A stretch of DNA of 64,000 nt, from assembly GCF_036067295.1 (NCBI RefSeq), contig NZ_CP107954.1, positions 248,001 to 312,000 of the forward strand, read 5' to 3'. The DNA is from Kribbella sp. NBC_00382. Lineage in GTDB: Bacteria; Actinomycetota; Actinomycetes; Propionibacteriales; Kribbellaceae. The translations under genes and the position numbers were made by a program. This document shows, one piece after another, positions 26,559 to 34,982 of the stretch. The notes below the pieces were generated by a model, which saw only the letters and a list, made by a program, of their open reading frames with translations, did no database searches and was not told the origin of the DNA. Position 1 is the stretch's first letter. Each line of letters opens with the position of its first letter.

Positions 26559-27884
26559 GTGGCTGAGTTCGGCGTGCAGTTGAGGCAATCCCGGCAGGCG
26601 GCTGCCCTGAGCTTGCGGCAGCTTGCCACCCGGGTTGGCTACGACCACAGCTACCTATCCCAGGTCGAGCGCGGCCGGCGCCCCGGCTCGGCCCACCTCG
26701 CCATCCTGTGCGACCGAGAGCTGGGCACCACCCCGGCCCTGTCGACCGCCTACGAGCAGTCGCACCCGACAGCACTCGCCGCCGTCGAGGACGACCACCA
26801 CGTGCGGCCCCAAGCATCCGCCGCTCCCGGCGCCATGTGTGGGCCCTCCATCCCCGAGGCGACCGTTGCGGCGGCGGACGGAGTACAGGCCGCTCGAAGC
26901 GCTGGAAGGTTGCCCACCGGAGCCGATTCGCTAGAGGCGGTTCGGCATGAGCTGGCCGGGTACTTCGGTCCGGGCAAGGAGGTCTCGGAGTGGCGCGCGG
27001 TGGCAGCCAGCCATGCCCAGGAGTTCGCCACGACTCCCCCTGCCGAGCGCTTGCCCGAACTCACCGCGGATCTGCAGTTGCTGCGGTCCGGCGCTGCGGC
27101 CGGATCTGCTGCGCTGGCCCTTCCGGCGGCTGAACTGGCGGTGTTGATCGCGCTGACTCTCGCCGAGCTCGGCAGGCTTCGCGCCGCCGAGCGCTGGTGG
27201 CGTACAGCCCGGGCGACCGCCGACGGCTCTACCGAGCGCCGGATCGCCGGCCTGGCCCGCAGCTGGGAGGCGACGAGCGGGCTGGCCGAGCATCGCCCGC
27301 TGTCCGGGCTCCTCGAGCTCGCCGACGATGCATTGACGCTGGCCGACCGACCAGTTGGCGTCGCCCGCGCTCTGGCTGCGCGTGCCCGGGTGCTGGCCGC
27401 GCTGGGTGATGCAGATGGAGCACGGCAGGCAGTATGCGATCTCCACGCAGTGACGGCTGACCTGCCGAGCCGGCCGGTGGTGACTAGTTCGCCGTTTGAG
27501 TGGGCTGCGTTCGAGGCTGATGCGGTCGAGGGGCGAGTGTGTGCGGCACTTGGCGACACGGTCGGCGCTTATCTGGCTCTCGATCAGGCGTTGGGGGCTT
27601 GCTCGTCCGGGGCTGCCGAGCGGGCTGAGTTGGAGTTGGTGGTTGCGCAGTGTCTGGTGATGGATGGCGATACGACGGCTGGGCTGGCAGTGGCGATGCG
27701 GGTGTTGGTGGAGTTGCCTGATCGGTGGCATACGTACCACCTGTACGACACGGCCGGGCAGGTGCTGGCCGCAGTACGGGGTGGTGATCTGGCGCGGGGT
27801 GCAGTGTGGGACTACCGGGAGCTGCTGAAGCGCAGGCCGTATGACAACCGCACTGTGGGCATCGGGTCGAGTGCCGGCGGGTAG
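26559..27884 (+). CDS. XRE-family regulator with TPR-like C-terminal region
   Basis: 441 residues from the GTG at 26559, preceded by GGGGAGGA. Residues 5-60 are a helix-turn-helix (LRQSRQAAALSLRQLATRVGYDHSYLSQVERGRR). The rest is Ala/Leu-rich helical repeat sequence typical of the tetratricopeptide-like sensor half of actinomycete XRE regulators. A leucine-rich stretch near 200-300 has regular helix pairs. It precedes ilvE by 46 bases; whether it controls ilvE is unknown. Confidence 0.85.
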   Translation: MAEFGVQLRQSRQAAALSLRQLATRVGYDHSYLSQVERGRRPGSAHLAILCDRELGTTPALSTAYEQSHPTALAAVEDDHHVRPQASAAPGAMCGPSIPEATVAAADGVQAARSAGRLPTGADSLEAVRHELAGYFGPGKEVSEWRAVAASHAQEFATTPPAERLPELTADLQLLRSGAAAGSAALALPAAELAVLIALTLAELGRLRAAERWWRTARATADGSTERRIAGLARSWEATSGLAEHRPLSGLLELADDALTLADRPVGVARALAARARVLAALGDADGARQAVCDLHAVTADLPSRPVVTSSPFEWAAFEADAVEGRVCAALGDTVGAYLALDQALGACSSGAAERAELELVVAQCLVMDGDTTAGLAVAMRVLVELPDRWHTYHLYDTAGQVLAAVRGGDLARGAVWDYRELLKRRPYDNRTVGIGSSAGG

Positions 27885-27930
27885 CAGCGGTAGCGTGCTG
27901 AGGGTGACAGGTGAGAGTAGGGCAGCGACA

Positions 27931-29040
27931 GTGACAGACGCGTGGGACTTCCAGGTCGAGCTCAGTGCCGAACCGGCGACGGCAGAGGCCCGTACTGCGG
28001 TGCTGGCCAAGCCTGGGTTTGGGCAGGCGTTCACCGATCACATGGTGCTCGCGTCGTGGACTAGTGAGCTTGGGTGGCATGACTCGAAGGTGACTGCGTA
28101 TGCGCCGCTCAGGGTCAGTCCGGCGGCTGCGGTGCTGCACTACGCGCAGGAGATCTTCGAGGGGCTGAAGGCGTACCGGCATGAGGATGGGTCGGTGTGG
28201 GCCTTCCGGCCGGAGGTCAACGCAGCTCGGTTCAAGCGGAGCGCGCAGCGGCTTGCGCTGCCGGAGGTACCGGAGGAGGCGTTCCTTGCTGCGCTGCGTG
28301 CGCTGGTGACGGTGGACGAGGTCTGGGTGCCGCCGACGGGTAGTGGTGAGACCAGCTTGTACTTGCGGCCGTACATGATTGCCACTGAGGCTGCGCTGAG
28401 CGTGCGGCCCGCGCAGGAGGTTCTGTTCGGGGTCATCGCTTCGCCTGCTGGCGCGTACTTCGACACTGGGCCCAAGCCGGTCTCCATCTGGCTGTCGAGC
28501 ACCTCGATCCGCGCTACCCCGGGTGGCACGGGTGCGGCCAAGTGCGGCGGCAACTACGCGGCTAGCTTGGCGGCACTAGCTGAGGCAGTGGCCAACGGGT
28601 GCGACCAGGTCGCCTACCTCGATGCAGTGGAGCGCCGCTGGATCGAGGAGAGCGGCAGTATGAACCTATTCTTCGTGTACTCCGACGGCCGCATCGCTAC
28701 GCCTGAGTTGTCGGGGTCGATCCTCGAGGGCGTCACTCGCGCGTCCGTACTGGAGTTGGCAGCGGACCTGGGCCACAAGGTGGAGGAGCGCCGCATCTCC
28801 GCCGACGACTGGCGCGACGGCGTACGGTCCGGCGAGATCACTGAGGTCTTCGCCTCCGGTACCGCCGCTGTCATCACCCCGATCGGCCGGCTGGCCTGGG
28901 ACGGCGGCGAGGTCACCATCGGCGACCACTCCGTCGACTACGGCGTAGGCCCGATTACCGCCACCCTCCGCAAGTCCCTCCTAGACCTCCAACACGGCCG
29001 CTCCCCCGACCCCCACCACTGGCTAACCCGCCTCGCCTAG
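27931..29040 (+). CDS. ilvE: Branched-chain amino acid aminotransferase
   Basis: PLP-dependent class IV aminotransferase for the last step of Leu, Ile and Val synthesis. 369 residues, normal for the family. Seen are PGFGQAFTDHM near the start, LHYAQEIFEGLKAYR, LYLRPYM, the PLP Lys in KCGGNYAASL, and EESGSMNLFF with the Glu that contacts the ring nitrogen. GTG at 27931 gives the usual distance to PGFG. A -10 (TAGCGT, 27891-27896) places transcription start near 27904, where an in-frame GTG could also begin a leaderless product 9 residues longer. Confidence 0.95.
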   Translation: MTDAWDFQVELSAEPATAEARTAVLAKPGFGQAFTDHMVLASWTSELGWHDSKVTAYAPLRVSPAAAVLHYAQEIFEGLKAYRHEDGSVWAFRPEVNAARFKRSAQRLALPEVPEEAFLAALRALVTVDEVWVPPTGSGETSLYLRPYMIATEAALSVRPAQEVLFGVIASPAGAYFDTGPKPVSIWLSSTSIRATPGGTGAAKCGGNYAASLAALAEAVANGCDQVAYLDAVERRWIEESGSMNLFFVYSDGRIATPELSGSILEGVTRASVLELAADLGHKVEERRISADDWRDGVRSGEITEVFASGTAAVITPIGRLAWDGGEVTIGDHSVDYGVGPITATLRKSLLDLQHGRSPDPHHWLTRLA

Positions 29041-29062
29041 CCCACACGTGGCCCGGTGCGCG

Positions 29063-29350
29063 ACCACACACCAACTGGTTGGCAAGGTGGGTGGCGCGGC
29101 CTGGCTGAGCGGGGGACGGCCACCGCGGCGCTGTTGGTGTGTGGTGGCGCTCCGGCGTACCGGCTGCCTGGCCCGGTCCGGCTTGCCCCTGCCTGGCTTG
29201 CCCTCAACTGGCATCCCTGACCCGGCTGGCCGGAGCGCCATCACACACCAACTGGGCGGCAAGGCGAGTGGTGCTGCCCAGTTGAGCCTGCGCCGTCCAC
29301 CGGCGGCGAGGTTGGTGTGTGGTGGCGGTCCGGCGTACCGGTTGCTTGGC
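29063..29350. repeat. Two tandem structured repeat units, period 178 bp
   Basis: The 333-base gap 29041-29373 has no gene. It contains two diverged direct repeats of about 113 bases. Each starts with CACACACCAACTGG (29065, 29242) and ends with GTTGGTGTGTGGTGGCG (29133, 29311), so each unit can fold on itself through 11-12 bp arms. In addition, 29133-29155 and 29230-29252 are complementary over 23 bases with one mismatch, giving an alternative stem between units. The arrangement resembles REP/BIME-type elements or a structured RNA. Confidence 0.65.
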
Positions 29351-29373
29351 CGGCCCGAGTGAAGGTCGGCGAC

Positions 29374-29760
29374 TTAACGCTGCGGGAGGGGTTCTTGGCG
29401 GCCTACGCCCATTTCGCCGGACTCGTCGTCGGTGACGATCGCGTAGGCGCCGGGCGGGATGCCGGGCAGCCGGGCGACGTCCGCGGCGATCGACAGCAGG
29501 GTCTGCTCGTCGGCGCCGGTGAGGTAGAAGAGGTAGTCGCCGCCTAGCGACTCGCCGTCGTCGTAGACCTCGAACTCACCGGATTCCTCACGCTTGATCA
29601 GGTACTTCTCGACCGCGACGATCCAGTCGAACTCGACCTCGAGGCCGGGCTGAGGGCTCGCCGCGGCGGGCACGCTGCCGGCTTCGGGCTCGGTGTCGTC
29701 GAGCAGTTGCACGCGGGTTTCGACCAGTGGGATATGGATCTCGACGACGAGTTGAGCCAT
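29374..29760 (-). CDS. Conserved hypothetical protein
   Basis: 128 residues, acidic, soluble, without recognisable motifs. It starts with a beta-strand-like segment (AQLVVEIHIPLVETRVQLL), has an Ala/Pro linker, then a compact mixed region (VEFDWIVAVEKYLIKREESGEFEVYDDGESLGGDYLFYLTG) and a helix. GGAG-like sequence precedes the ATG. It is divergent from the LigD-type polymerase gene. Function unknown. Confidence 0.7.
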   Translation of the reverse strand: MAQLVVEIHIPLVETRVQLLDDTEPEAGSVPAAASPQPGLEVEFDWIVAVEKYLIKREESGEFEVYDDGESLGGDYLFYLTGADEQTLLSIAADVARLPGIPPGAYAIVTDDESGEMGVGRQEPLPQR

Positions 29761-29846
29761 GGCGGTGGTCTCCTGGATGGATCGGGATCGAATACTTCTG
29801 ACGATGATGATGCTGGATGTCCGTCGCGGCCGTTAGGTTGGGCGGT

Positions 29847-30827
29847 ATGGCGGAGTCCAAAGCGGCTAAGGCGAAGACCCCGGCGGTCGAGTTGGAGGTC
29901 GGGGAGCGGACGGTGCGGATCTCGAATCCGGATCGGGTCTACTTTCCGGCGCGTGGGGAGACCAAGCTCGACCTGGTCAAGTACTACCTGTCCGTCGGCG
30001 ACGGGATCGTGCGCGCGCTAAGGGAACGGCCGTGCATGATGCACCGGTTCCCGTCGGGCGTGGCCGGCGAGAAGGTGCACCAGAAGCGGTTGCCGCATGG
30101 CGCGCCGCCGTGGATGGAGACCGTCCAGGTCAAGTTCCCGCGGTACAACCGCACCGCCGACGAGCTGTGCGTCACCGAGCTCGCGCACGTGGCCTGGGCA
30201 GTGCAGATGTCGACGGTCGAGTTCCACCCGTGGAACTCCCGCCGCGCCGATACCGAGAAGCCCGACGAGTGGCGGATCGATCTCGACCCGATGCCTGACT
30301 GCCCGTTCGACCGGGTACGCCGGGTGGCGCACGTCGCGCACGAAGTACTCGATGATCTGGGCGCGACCGGTTACCCCAAGACGTCCGGCGGATCCGGCAT
30401 CCACATCTACGTGCGGATCAAGCCCGAGCACGGCTTCTCGGATGTACGCCGGGCCGCGCTGGCCTTCGCCCGTGAGGTCGAGCGCCGCGCCCCCGACGAG
30501 GTCACCACCACCTGGTGGCGCAAGGACCGCGACCCGAAGAAGCTCTTCGTCGACTACAACCAGAACGCCCGCGACCACACGATCGCCAGCGCGTACTCCG
30601 TCCGCGGCAACCCCGAAGGCACCGTCTCCACCCCGATCCACTGGGACGAGATCGACGACGTCGACCCGAAGGCCTTCACCATCGCCACCGTCCCCGCCCG
30701 GTTTGCCGAACTCGGCGACCTCCACGCCACCATCGACGACAACGCCTACTCCCTGGACACCCTTCTGGAGTGGGCCGCCCGAGACGAGGCCGAAGGCGCC
30801 GAAGAACCGCCTCCCCCAGACGAGTAG
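29847..30827 (+). CDS. Stand-alone LigD-type DNA primase/polymerase domain protein
   Basis: 326 residues corresponding to only the polymerase module of bacterial LigD (archaeo-eukaryotic primase fold); no ligase or nuclease domain is attached. Visible are SNPDRVYFP, the metal-binding IDLDP (Asp-x-Asp), SGGSGIHIYV, and the conserved VDYNQN and TIASAYSVR segments. Such proteins extend ends during Ku-dependent end joining or related repair. No ku gene is adjacent. The ATG follows TAGGTT by seven bases, consistent with a leaderless message. Confidence 0.92.
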   Translation: MAESKAAKAKTPAVELEVGERTVRISNPDRVYFPARGETKLDLVKYYLSVGDGIVRALRERPCMMHRFPSGVAGEKVHQKRLPHGAPPWMETVQVKFPRYNRTADELCVTELAHVAWAVQMSTVEFHPWNSRRADTEKPDEWRIDLDPMPDCPFDRVRRVAHVAHEVLDDLGATGYPKTSGGSGIHIYVRIKPEHGFSDVRRAALAFAREVERRAPDEVTTTWWRKDRDPKKLFVDYNQNARDHTIASAYSVRGNPEGTVSTPIHWDEIDDVDPKAFTIATVPARFAELGDLHATIDDNAYSLDTLLEWAARDEAEGAEEPPPPDE

Positions 30828-30845
30828 GCGCCGGCATCTTCCGAG

Positions 30846-30915
30846 CACCTTGAACACCTAATGGCGACCTTGGACATGAAATTACTTGTTCAAGGTCGCC
30901 ATTAGGTGTTCAAGG
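30846..30915. repeat. Dispersed palindromic element, copy 1 (26-bp perfect arms)
   Basis: The arm at 30846-30871 (beginning ACCTTGAACACCTAATGG) is exactly complementary to 30890-30915, leaving an 18-base loop that itself pairs further (ACA/TGT). A related copy is at 42495-42566 with the same loop start GGACATGAAAT. It lies between the LigD-type gene and the convergent GyrB-like gene, where it may terminate both messages. Confidence 0.8.
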
Positions 30916-30922
30916 TCGCCAG

Positions 30923-31543
30923 TCAGCCGCTGGGTTGCGTGCCGAGCTCGATGGTCGCGGCGGTGCGGAAGGCGGCCAGGAGTGGGCGGAGCTCGTCCGC
31001 CGTCAGCGGTTGATCGCCGAAGACGTCCGGGTCGGGGCGGAAGTGGACGACCGTACCGGTGCGCCGGCCTGCTTCGACTTCGGTCAGGGCGGTTTCGGGG
31101 AGGCCGTGTTCGTAGCGACGGGTCCAGGCGCCGTCGAGGCGACGGTTCTCGTGGATGAGCCAAGTGCTCAGGGCGGCGACGACGGACATGCCGGTGCGCG
31201 GGAGGCCGTCGGGGAGGACCTCCGCGTCCGGGTTGTCGAAGAAGCGGACGTCGCGGGTGGCCATGATCGGCTTGACCATCGGCAGGCCGTGCTCGTCGAA
31301 GAAGACGTTCGTACCTCGGCCGTTGTCCTCGACCGAGATCGAGCCGTCGCCGTGCAGGGTGACGAGCACGCGGTCGGTCGTACCGGACTCGGCTTCGTCG
31401 ACCGGGTAGGCGACGACCTCCAATACGAGATGGACGAGCCCACCCCGGGAGTACCGGGCAGGGTTGGATCGGATTGCCGCGATGTGGTCGGCATCAGGCA
31501 GATGGGTCCACTCGTGGGTGGTCACCGGTGGGAGGTCACTCAT
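30923..31543 (-). CDS. Stand-alone GyrB-like GHKL ATPase domain protein
   Basis: 206 residues matching only the N-terminal ATPase part of type IIA topoisomerase B subunits: HLVLEVVAYPVDEA where GyrB has YEVVDNSIDEA, then ISVEDNGRGTNV, GMSVVAALSTWL and RTGTVVHFRPDPDVF. The Asp-Asn of GyrB (the Asn holds Mg2+) reads Ala-Tyr here, so ATP hydrolysis may be altered. The usual start of the full-length topoisomerase transducer is present, but no Toprim part. The start ATG overlaps the TetR stop by four bases. Role unknown; it may act as a nucleotide-dependent partner of the regulator. Confidence 0.8.
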   Translation of the reverse strand: MSDLPPVTTHEWTHLPDADHIAAIRSNPARYSRGGLVHLVLEVVAYPVDEAESGTTDRVLVTLHGDGSISVEDNGRGTNVFFDEHGLPMVKPIMATRDVRFFDNPDAEVLPDGLPRTGMSVVAALSTWLIHENRRLDGAWTRRYEHGLPETALTEVEAGRRTGTVVHFRPDPDVFGDQPLTADELRPLLAAFRTAATIELGTQPSG

Positions 31544-32142
31544 GCGCGACCCGCGAAGCCGTGGTGGAGGAGGTTGGTGAGGAGGTCGATGGCCGCCTCG
31601 TCGGTGATGGTGCGACCGGAGGGTGGGTTGGCGACCAGCCAGGTGTAGGCGAAGCCTTCCAGCAGGGAGTTCATCGCGGAGATCTGAAGTAGCGGATCCG
31701 GCTGCGGTTGAGGCAGGTACGAGAGGTGTCTGATCATGTGGGTGTCGTCGTCCGCCATGATCCGCTGGAGGCGTTGGCCGAGCTCCGGGTCGACCATCGC
31801 CGCCTGTTTGATGGCGATCATCTCCGGCAGATGCGCGTTGTAGAAGTTCCAGAACGCGGTCACGTGCCAGCGGACCGACGAGATCTTGCTGAAGTCCTCG
31901 TCGTGCGTCAGATCGCCCAGTACTGCGAGGTCGGCCGTCGCCAGCATGTCGACGAGCAGCGCCTCGAGCAACTCCTCCTTGCCGGCGAAGTGGTTGTAGA
32001 AGGAACCCGTCGCGCGCCCGGCCGCCGCGGTGATGTCGGTGATCTTGGTGTTCAGGTAGCCGCGCTCGGCGAACACCTCCCGGGCCGCCTGCTTCAGCGC
32101 CGCCTCGGTCCCAGCCGCCTGTTCCTTGCGTGTGCTCGTCAC
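31540..32142 (-). CDS. TetR-family transcriptional regulator
   Basis: 200 residues from GTG at 32142, preceded by AAGGAGG six bases upstream. N-terminal helix-turn-helix: AREVFAERGYLNTKITDITAAAGRATGSFYNHFAGKEELL (about 18-57). The remainder is a helical ligand pocket. It is coupled to the GyrB-like gene downstream and divergent from a FAD monooxygenase. The divergent gap contains two copies of TGAATnnnnATTCA, which should be its operator. It probably senses an aromatic or drug-like compound that the monooxygenase modifies, by inference. Confidence 0.92.
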   Translation of the reverse strand: MTSTRKEQAAGTEAALKQAAREVFAERGYLNTKITDITAAAGRATGSFYNHFAGKEELLEALLVDMLATADLAVLGDLTHDEDFSKISSVRWHVTAFWNFYNAHLPEMIAIKQAAMVDPELGQRLQRIMADDDTHMIRHLSYLPQPQPDPLLQISAMNSLLEGFAYTWLVANPPSGRTITDEAAIDLLTNLLHHGFAGRA

Positions 32143-32181
32143 CCGACACCTCCTTGACAACGAACCCTAGTCAGGTTCATG

Positions 32182-32211
32182 CTGAATCGACATTCAGTGA
32201 ATCATAATTCA
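32182..32211. promoter_or_regulatory. Tandem TetR-type operators, TGAATnnnnATTCA twice
   Basis: TGAATCGACATTCA (32183-32196) and TGAATCATAATTCA (32198-32211) are two perfect 5-bp inverted repeats with four-base centres, 15 bases apart. They lie between the divergent TetR and FAD monooxygenase genes, 19 bases before the latter's ATG. Confidence 0.75.
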
Positions 32212-32229
32212 GTGGAACGAGGAAGCATC

Positions 32230-33603
32230 ATGACCGTTCTGATTGCCGGTGGCGGACCGACCGGACTGACCCTCGCGATCGAGCTCGCCCGCCGCGACAT
32301 CGCCGTCCGGGTGATCGACAAGGCCGACGAGTTCTTCCAGGGCTCCCGCGGCGACGGGCTGCAGCCCCGGACGCTGGAGGTCTTCGAAGATCTCGGCGTA
32401 CTCGACCAAGTGCTCGCCCAAGGCATCCCCATGCCGACGATGAAGATCAGCATCGGCGGCCGGTCCGTCGGTGAGCGCCGGATGGCCGACCCGATCGACC
32501 CGACTCCCGACCGCCCGTACCCGAACGCCTGGATGCTCGGCCAGTCCCGCACCGAGGCGATCCTCCGTGACCGCCTCGCCGATTTCGGAGTCAGCGTCGA
32601 GCTGAGCACCGAACTGGTCGGCTTCACCCAGTACGCCGATCGCGTGGTCGCGGAACTCTCGACCGGCGAGACGATCGAGGCGGACTGGCTGGTCGGCGCC
32701 GACGGCGGCAAGAGCGTCGTCCGCAAGCAACTCGGGATCGCCTTCGAAGGCACCACCGACGACTCGATCCGGATGCTGCTCGGCGACGTCTCCGCTGACG
32801 GGCTGGACCACGAGTACGGGTACTGGTTCGCCGGCCCGGACAACCCGATGGAGGGCATCGCCCTGACGCCGCTCTCCGGTGGCGACCAGTTCCAATTCGG
32901 TGCGCCGCTCGCATCCAGCGACGCCGACACAACTCTGGAAGGCCTGCAGGGCTTGGTCGACAGGTACGCCGGTGAGGGCGTGGCCAAGCTCCGCGACCTC
33001 ACCTGGTCCACCGTCTGGCGGCCGAACATCCGGCTGGCCGAGCGCTTCCGGGTCGGCCGCGTGTTCATCGCCGGCGACGCGGCGCACGTCCACCCACCGA
33101 CGGGCGGTCAGGGGCTGAACACCGGAGTACAGGACGCGTACAACCTCGGGTGGAAGCTGGCCGACGGGCGCGAGGCGGTGCTTGCGACGTACGAGACCGA
33201 GCGGCGCACCAACGCCCTGCGGGTGCTGGGGATCAGCGAAGACCTGATGCAGAAGCACATCGACGGCGACGAGTCCGCGATGGAACGCGGCGAGAACGTC
33301 CGCCAGCTCGACATCAGCTACCGCTCACCGACCGACACCGCCCCACTCGCCACCGGCGACCGTGCCCCCGACTCCCCGCTGACCGATGCCGACGGCAACA
33401 AGACCCGCCTGTTCACCCTCTTCCAGGGCCCCCACGAAACCCTGCTCCGCTTCAACCCCAGTACTCCGTCCACCCACCCCCACGCCGTGACCATCACCCA
33501 CACCCCAACCCCCGGCGCCTACGCCTCCCCCGAGGCATTCACCCTCTACCACGCAGAAGACGGCACCGAGATCCTCATCCGCCCCGACGGCTACCTGGGC
33601 TAA
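32230..33603 (+). CDS. FAD-dependent aromatic monooxygenase (group A flavoprotein)
   Basis: 457 residues. N-terminal FAD fold VLIAGGGPTGLTLAIELARR, the second FAD contact and NAD(P)H region LVGADGGKSVVRKQLG, and the GD motif FIAGDAAHVHPPTGGQGLNTG near residue 285. The C-terminal part is a thioredoxin-like domain ending in LIRPDGYLG, as in phenol hydroxylase/PgaE-type enzymes. ATG at 32230 follows GAGGAAG. It is likely to hydroxylate a phenolic or polyketide-type substrate, perhaps for detoxification, under the divergent TetR. Confidence 0.92.
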   Translation: MTVLIAGGGPTGLTLAIELARRDIAVRVIDKADEFFQGSRGDGLQPRTLEVFEDLGVLDQVLAQGIPMPTMKISIGGRSVGERRMADPIDPTPDRPYPNAWMLGQSRTEAILRDRLADFGVSVELSTELVGFTQYADRVVAELSTGETIEADWLVGADGGKSVVRKQLGIAFEGTTDDSIRMLLGDVSADGLDHEYGYWFAGPDNPMEGIALTPLSGGDQFQFGAPLASSDADTTLEGLQGLVDRYAGEGVAKLRDLTWSTVWRPNIRLAERFRVGRVFIAGDAAHVHPPTGGQGLNTGVQDAYNLGWKLADGREAVLATYETERRTNALRVLGISEDLMQKHIDGDESAMERGENVRQLDISYRSPTDTAPLATGDRAPDSPLTDADGNKTRLFTLFQGPHETLLRFNPSTPSTHPHAVTITHTPTPGAYASPEAFTLYHAEDGTEILIRPDGYLG

Positions 33604-33693
33604 CTGCAACAACGGGCAATTCCGGCGCGTGGGCAGGGCGCACGTGATAGGCATGGGCGTTTGCTTCAGGGGCGGGGATCTACGGAGGCAGTG

Positions 33694-34929
33694 ATGGGGC
33701 GGCGTGGGTGGCTGATGGCGGCCGGGGCCTTGGCCATCGTGGCCAGCGGGCTGACGGATGGAACGGCGGCGAGCAGCACTACGGCAGTACAGGTTGATCC
33801 TGCTGCGCAGGTTGCTGCCGTGGACGCGGTCCTGCAGCGCCGGGCGACTGCAGTGCTGCAACACGACAAGGACCAGTTCATCGCCGATGTCGATCCGTAC
33901 AACAAGCAACTGCAGTCCAAGCAGAAGGTTTTGTTCGAGAACCTGGTGCAGTTCGGGTTCGGGAAGCTGACCTATCGGCAGGGCGATCCGCAGTTCGACC
34001 AGGCGCTGCTCGACAAGTACGGCCCGACGGCGTACCTGGTGAGCGGGGTGATGGAGTACCAGATCGACGGGATCGACGAACTGCCGGTGCAGACTCCGGT
34101 GGGGTACACGTTCGTCAGGCGTGACGGGCGGTACGTACTGACCGACGACACCTATCTGGATACCGGCCAATCTGACAGTCCGAACCAGGAGGCCTGGGAC
34201 ACCGGTCCGGTGCTGGTACGACGAGGCCCGCGGACGCTGGTGGTTGTCGAGCAAGGCCAGACGGAGCTCGCCAAGTCGATCCTGGCCGACGCGCAGGTCG
34301 CGGTGAAAGCCGTGAACCGATGGTGGCTGCCCGGTTGGCAGGGCGGTGCTCTGGTGATCGCACTCGACGACACGAAGGTGCGAGCAGCCGACTTCGACGC
34401 GCCCAGATGGAAGGACACCCCGGCGGTAGCGACACCCGTGTACCGAGCCGACACCGGCCTGGGTGGCTCGTACGTCGTGGTGAACCCGCGCGATCGCGGC
34501 CAACTGGATGCGCGGCTGCTAGCGCACGAGTTCACTCACGTCGCCACCGCGCCGGACGGATCCTCAGCCCCGCTCTGGCTGGTCGAGGGCATGGCCGAGT
34601 ACGTCAGCCGGCTGCCGATGAAGGGCGAGACCGCCGTCGATCTCGCCAAGTACCGCGCCGAGGTCCGCTCGAAGTACCTGACCAAGGCGAAGGCGCTGCC
34701 GACCGACAAGCAGTTCTTCGGTCCGACGAAGGACGGCTCCTACGCGATCGGCTGGTACGCCGTCGACTATCTGGTCCACAAGTACGGTCTGATCCAGGTC
34801 GTCGGGCTCCATCAGGCAATGGCCTGGCAGGTGAATTCGCAGGGCAGGCGCGACTCCGTCCTGACCGCCCAGTTCGGTCGCACCGAGGCCCAGATCTTCG
34901 CCGACCTCAAGGCTGCCGGCGATTCGTGA
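33694..34929 (+). CDS. Exported HExxH metallopeptidase-like protein, paralogue 1
   Basis: 411 residues from ATG at 33694 with GGAGG upstream. A Sec signal (MGRRGWLMAAGALAIVASG) is followed by a helical and beta domain (about 35-200) and a gluzincin-like segment LLAHEFTHVAT...WLVEGMAEYV, where HEFTH and the downstream Glu are the expected zinc ligands and catalytic Glu. The C-terminal IGWYAVDYLVHKYG resembles neutral zinc metallopeptidases of the DUF1570/basic secretory type. Highly similar to the next gene, so a tandem duplication. Substrate unknown. Confidence 0.82.
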   Translation: MGRRGWLMAAGALAIVASGLTDGTAASSTTAVQVDPAAQVAAVDAVLQRRATAVLQHDKDQFIADVDPYNKQLQSKQKVLFENLVQFGFGKLTYRQGDPQFDQALLDKYGPTAYLVSGVMEYQIDGIDELPVQTPVGYTFVRRDGRYVLTDDTYLDTGQSDSPNQEAWDTGPVLVRRGPRTLVVVEQGQTELAKSILADAQVAVKAVNRWWLPGWQGGALVIALDDTKVRAADFDAPRWKDTPAVATPVYRADTGLGGSYVVVNPRDRGQLDARLLAHEFTHVATAPDGSSAPLWLVEGMAEYVSRLPMKGETAVDLAKYRAEVRSKYLTKAKALPTDKQFFGPTKDGSYAIGWYAVDYLVHKYGLIQVVGLHQAMAWQVNSQGRRDSVLTAQFGRTEAQIFADLKAAGDS

Positions 34930-34982
34930 TACAGATAAGCGCTTGCTTTTAGCGTGGCCGGGGGGCCTGGGGAGGGGTTTTG

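Noticed and set aside
30924..32149. Single 408-residue protein joining the TetR and GyrB-like regions
   Set aside because: Its first half is an out-of-frame reading of the TetR gene; the real genes overlap by four bases.
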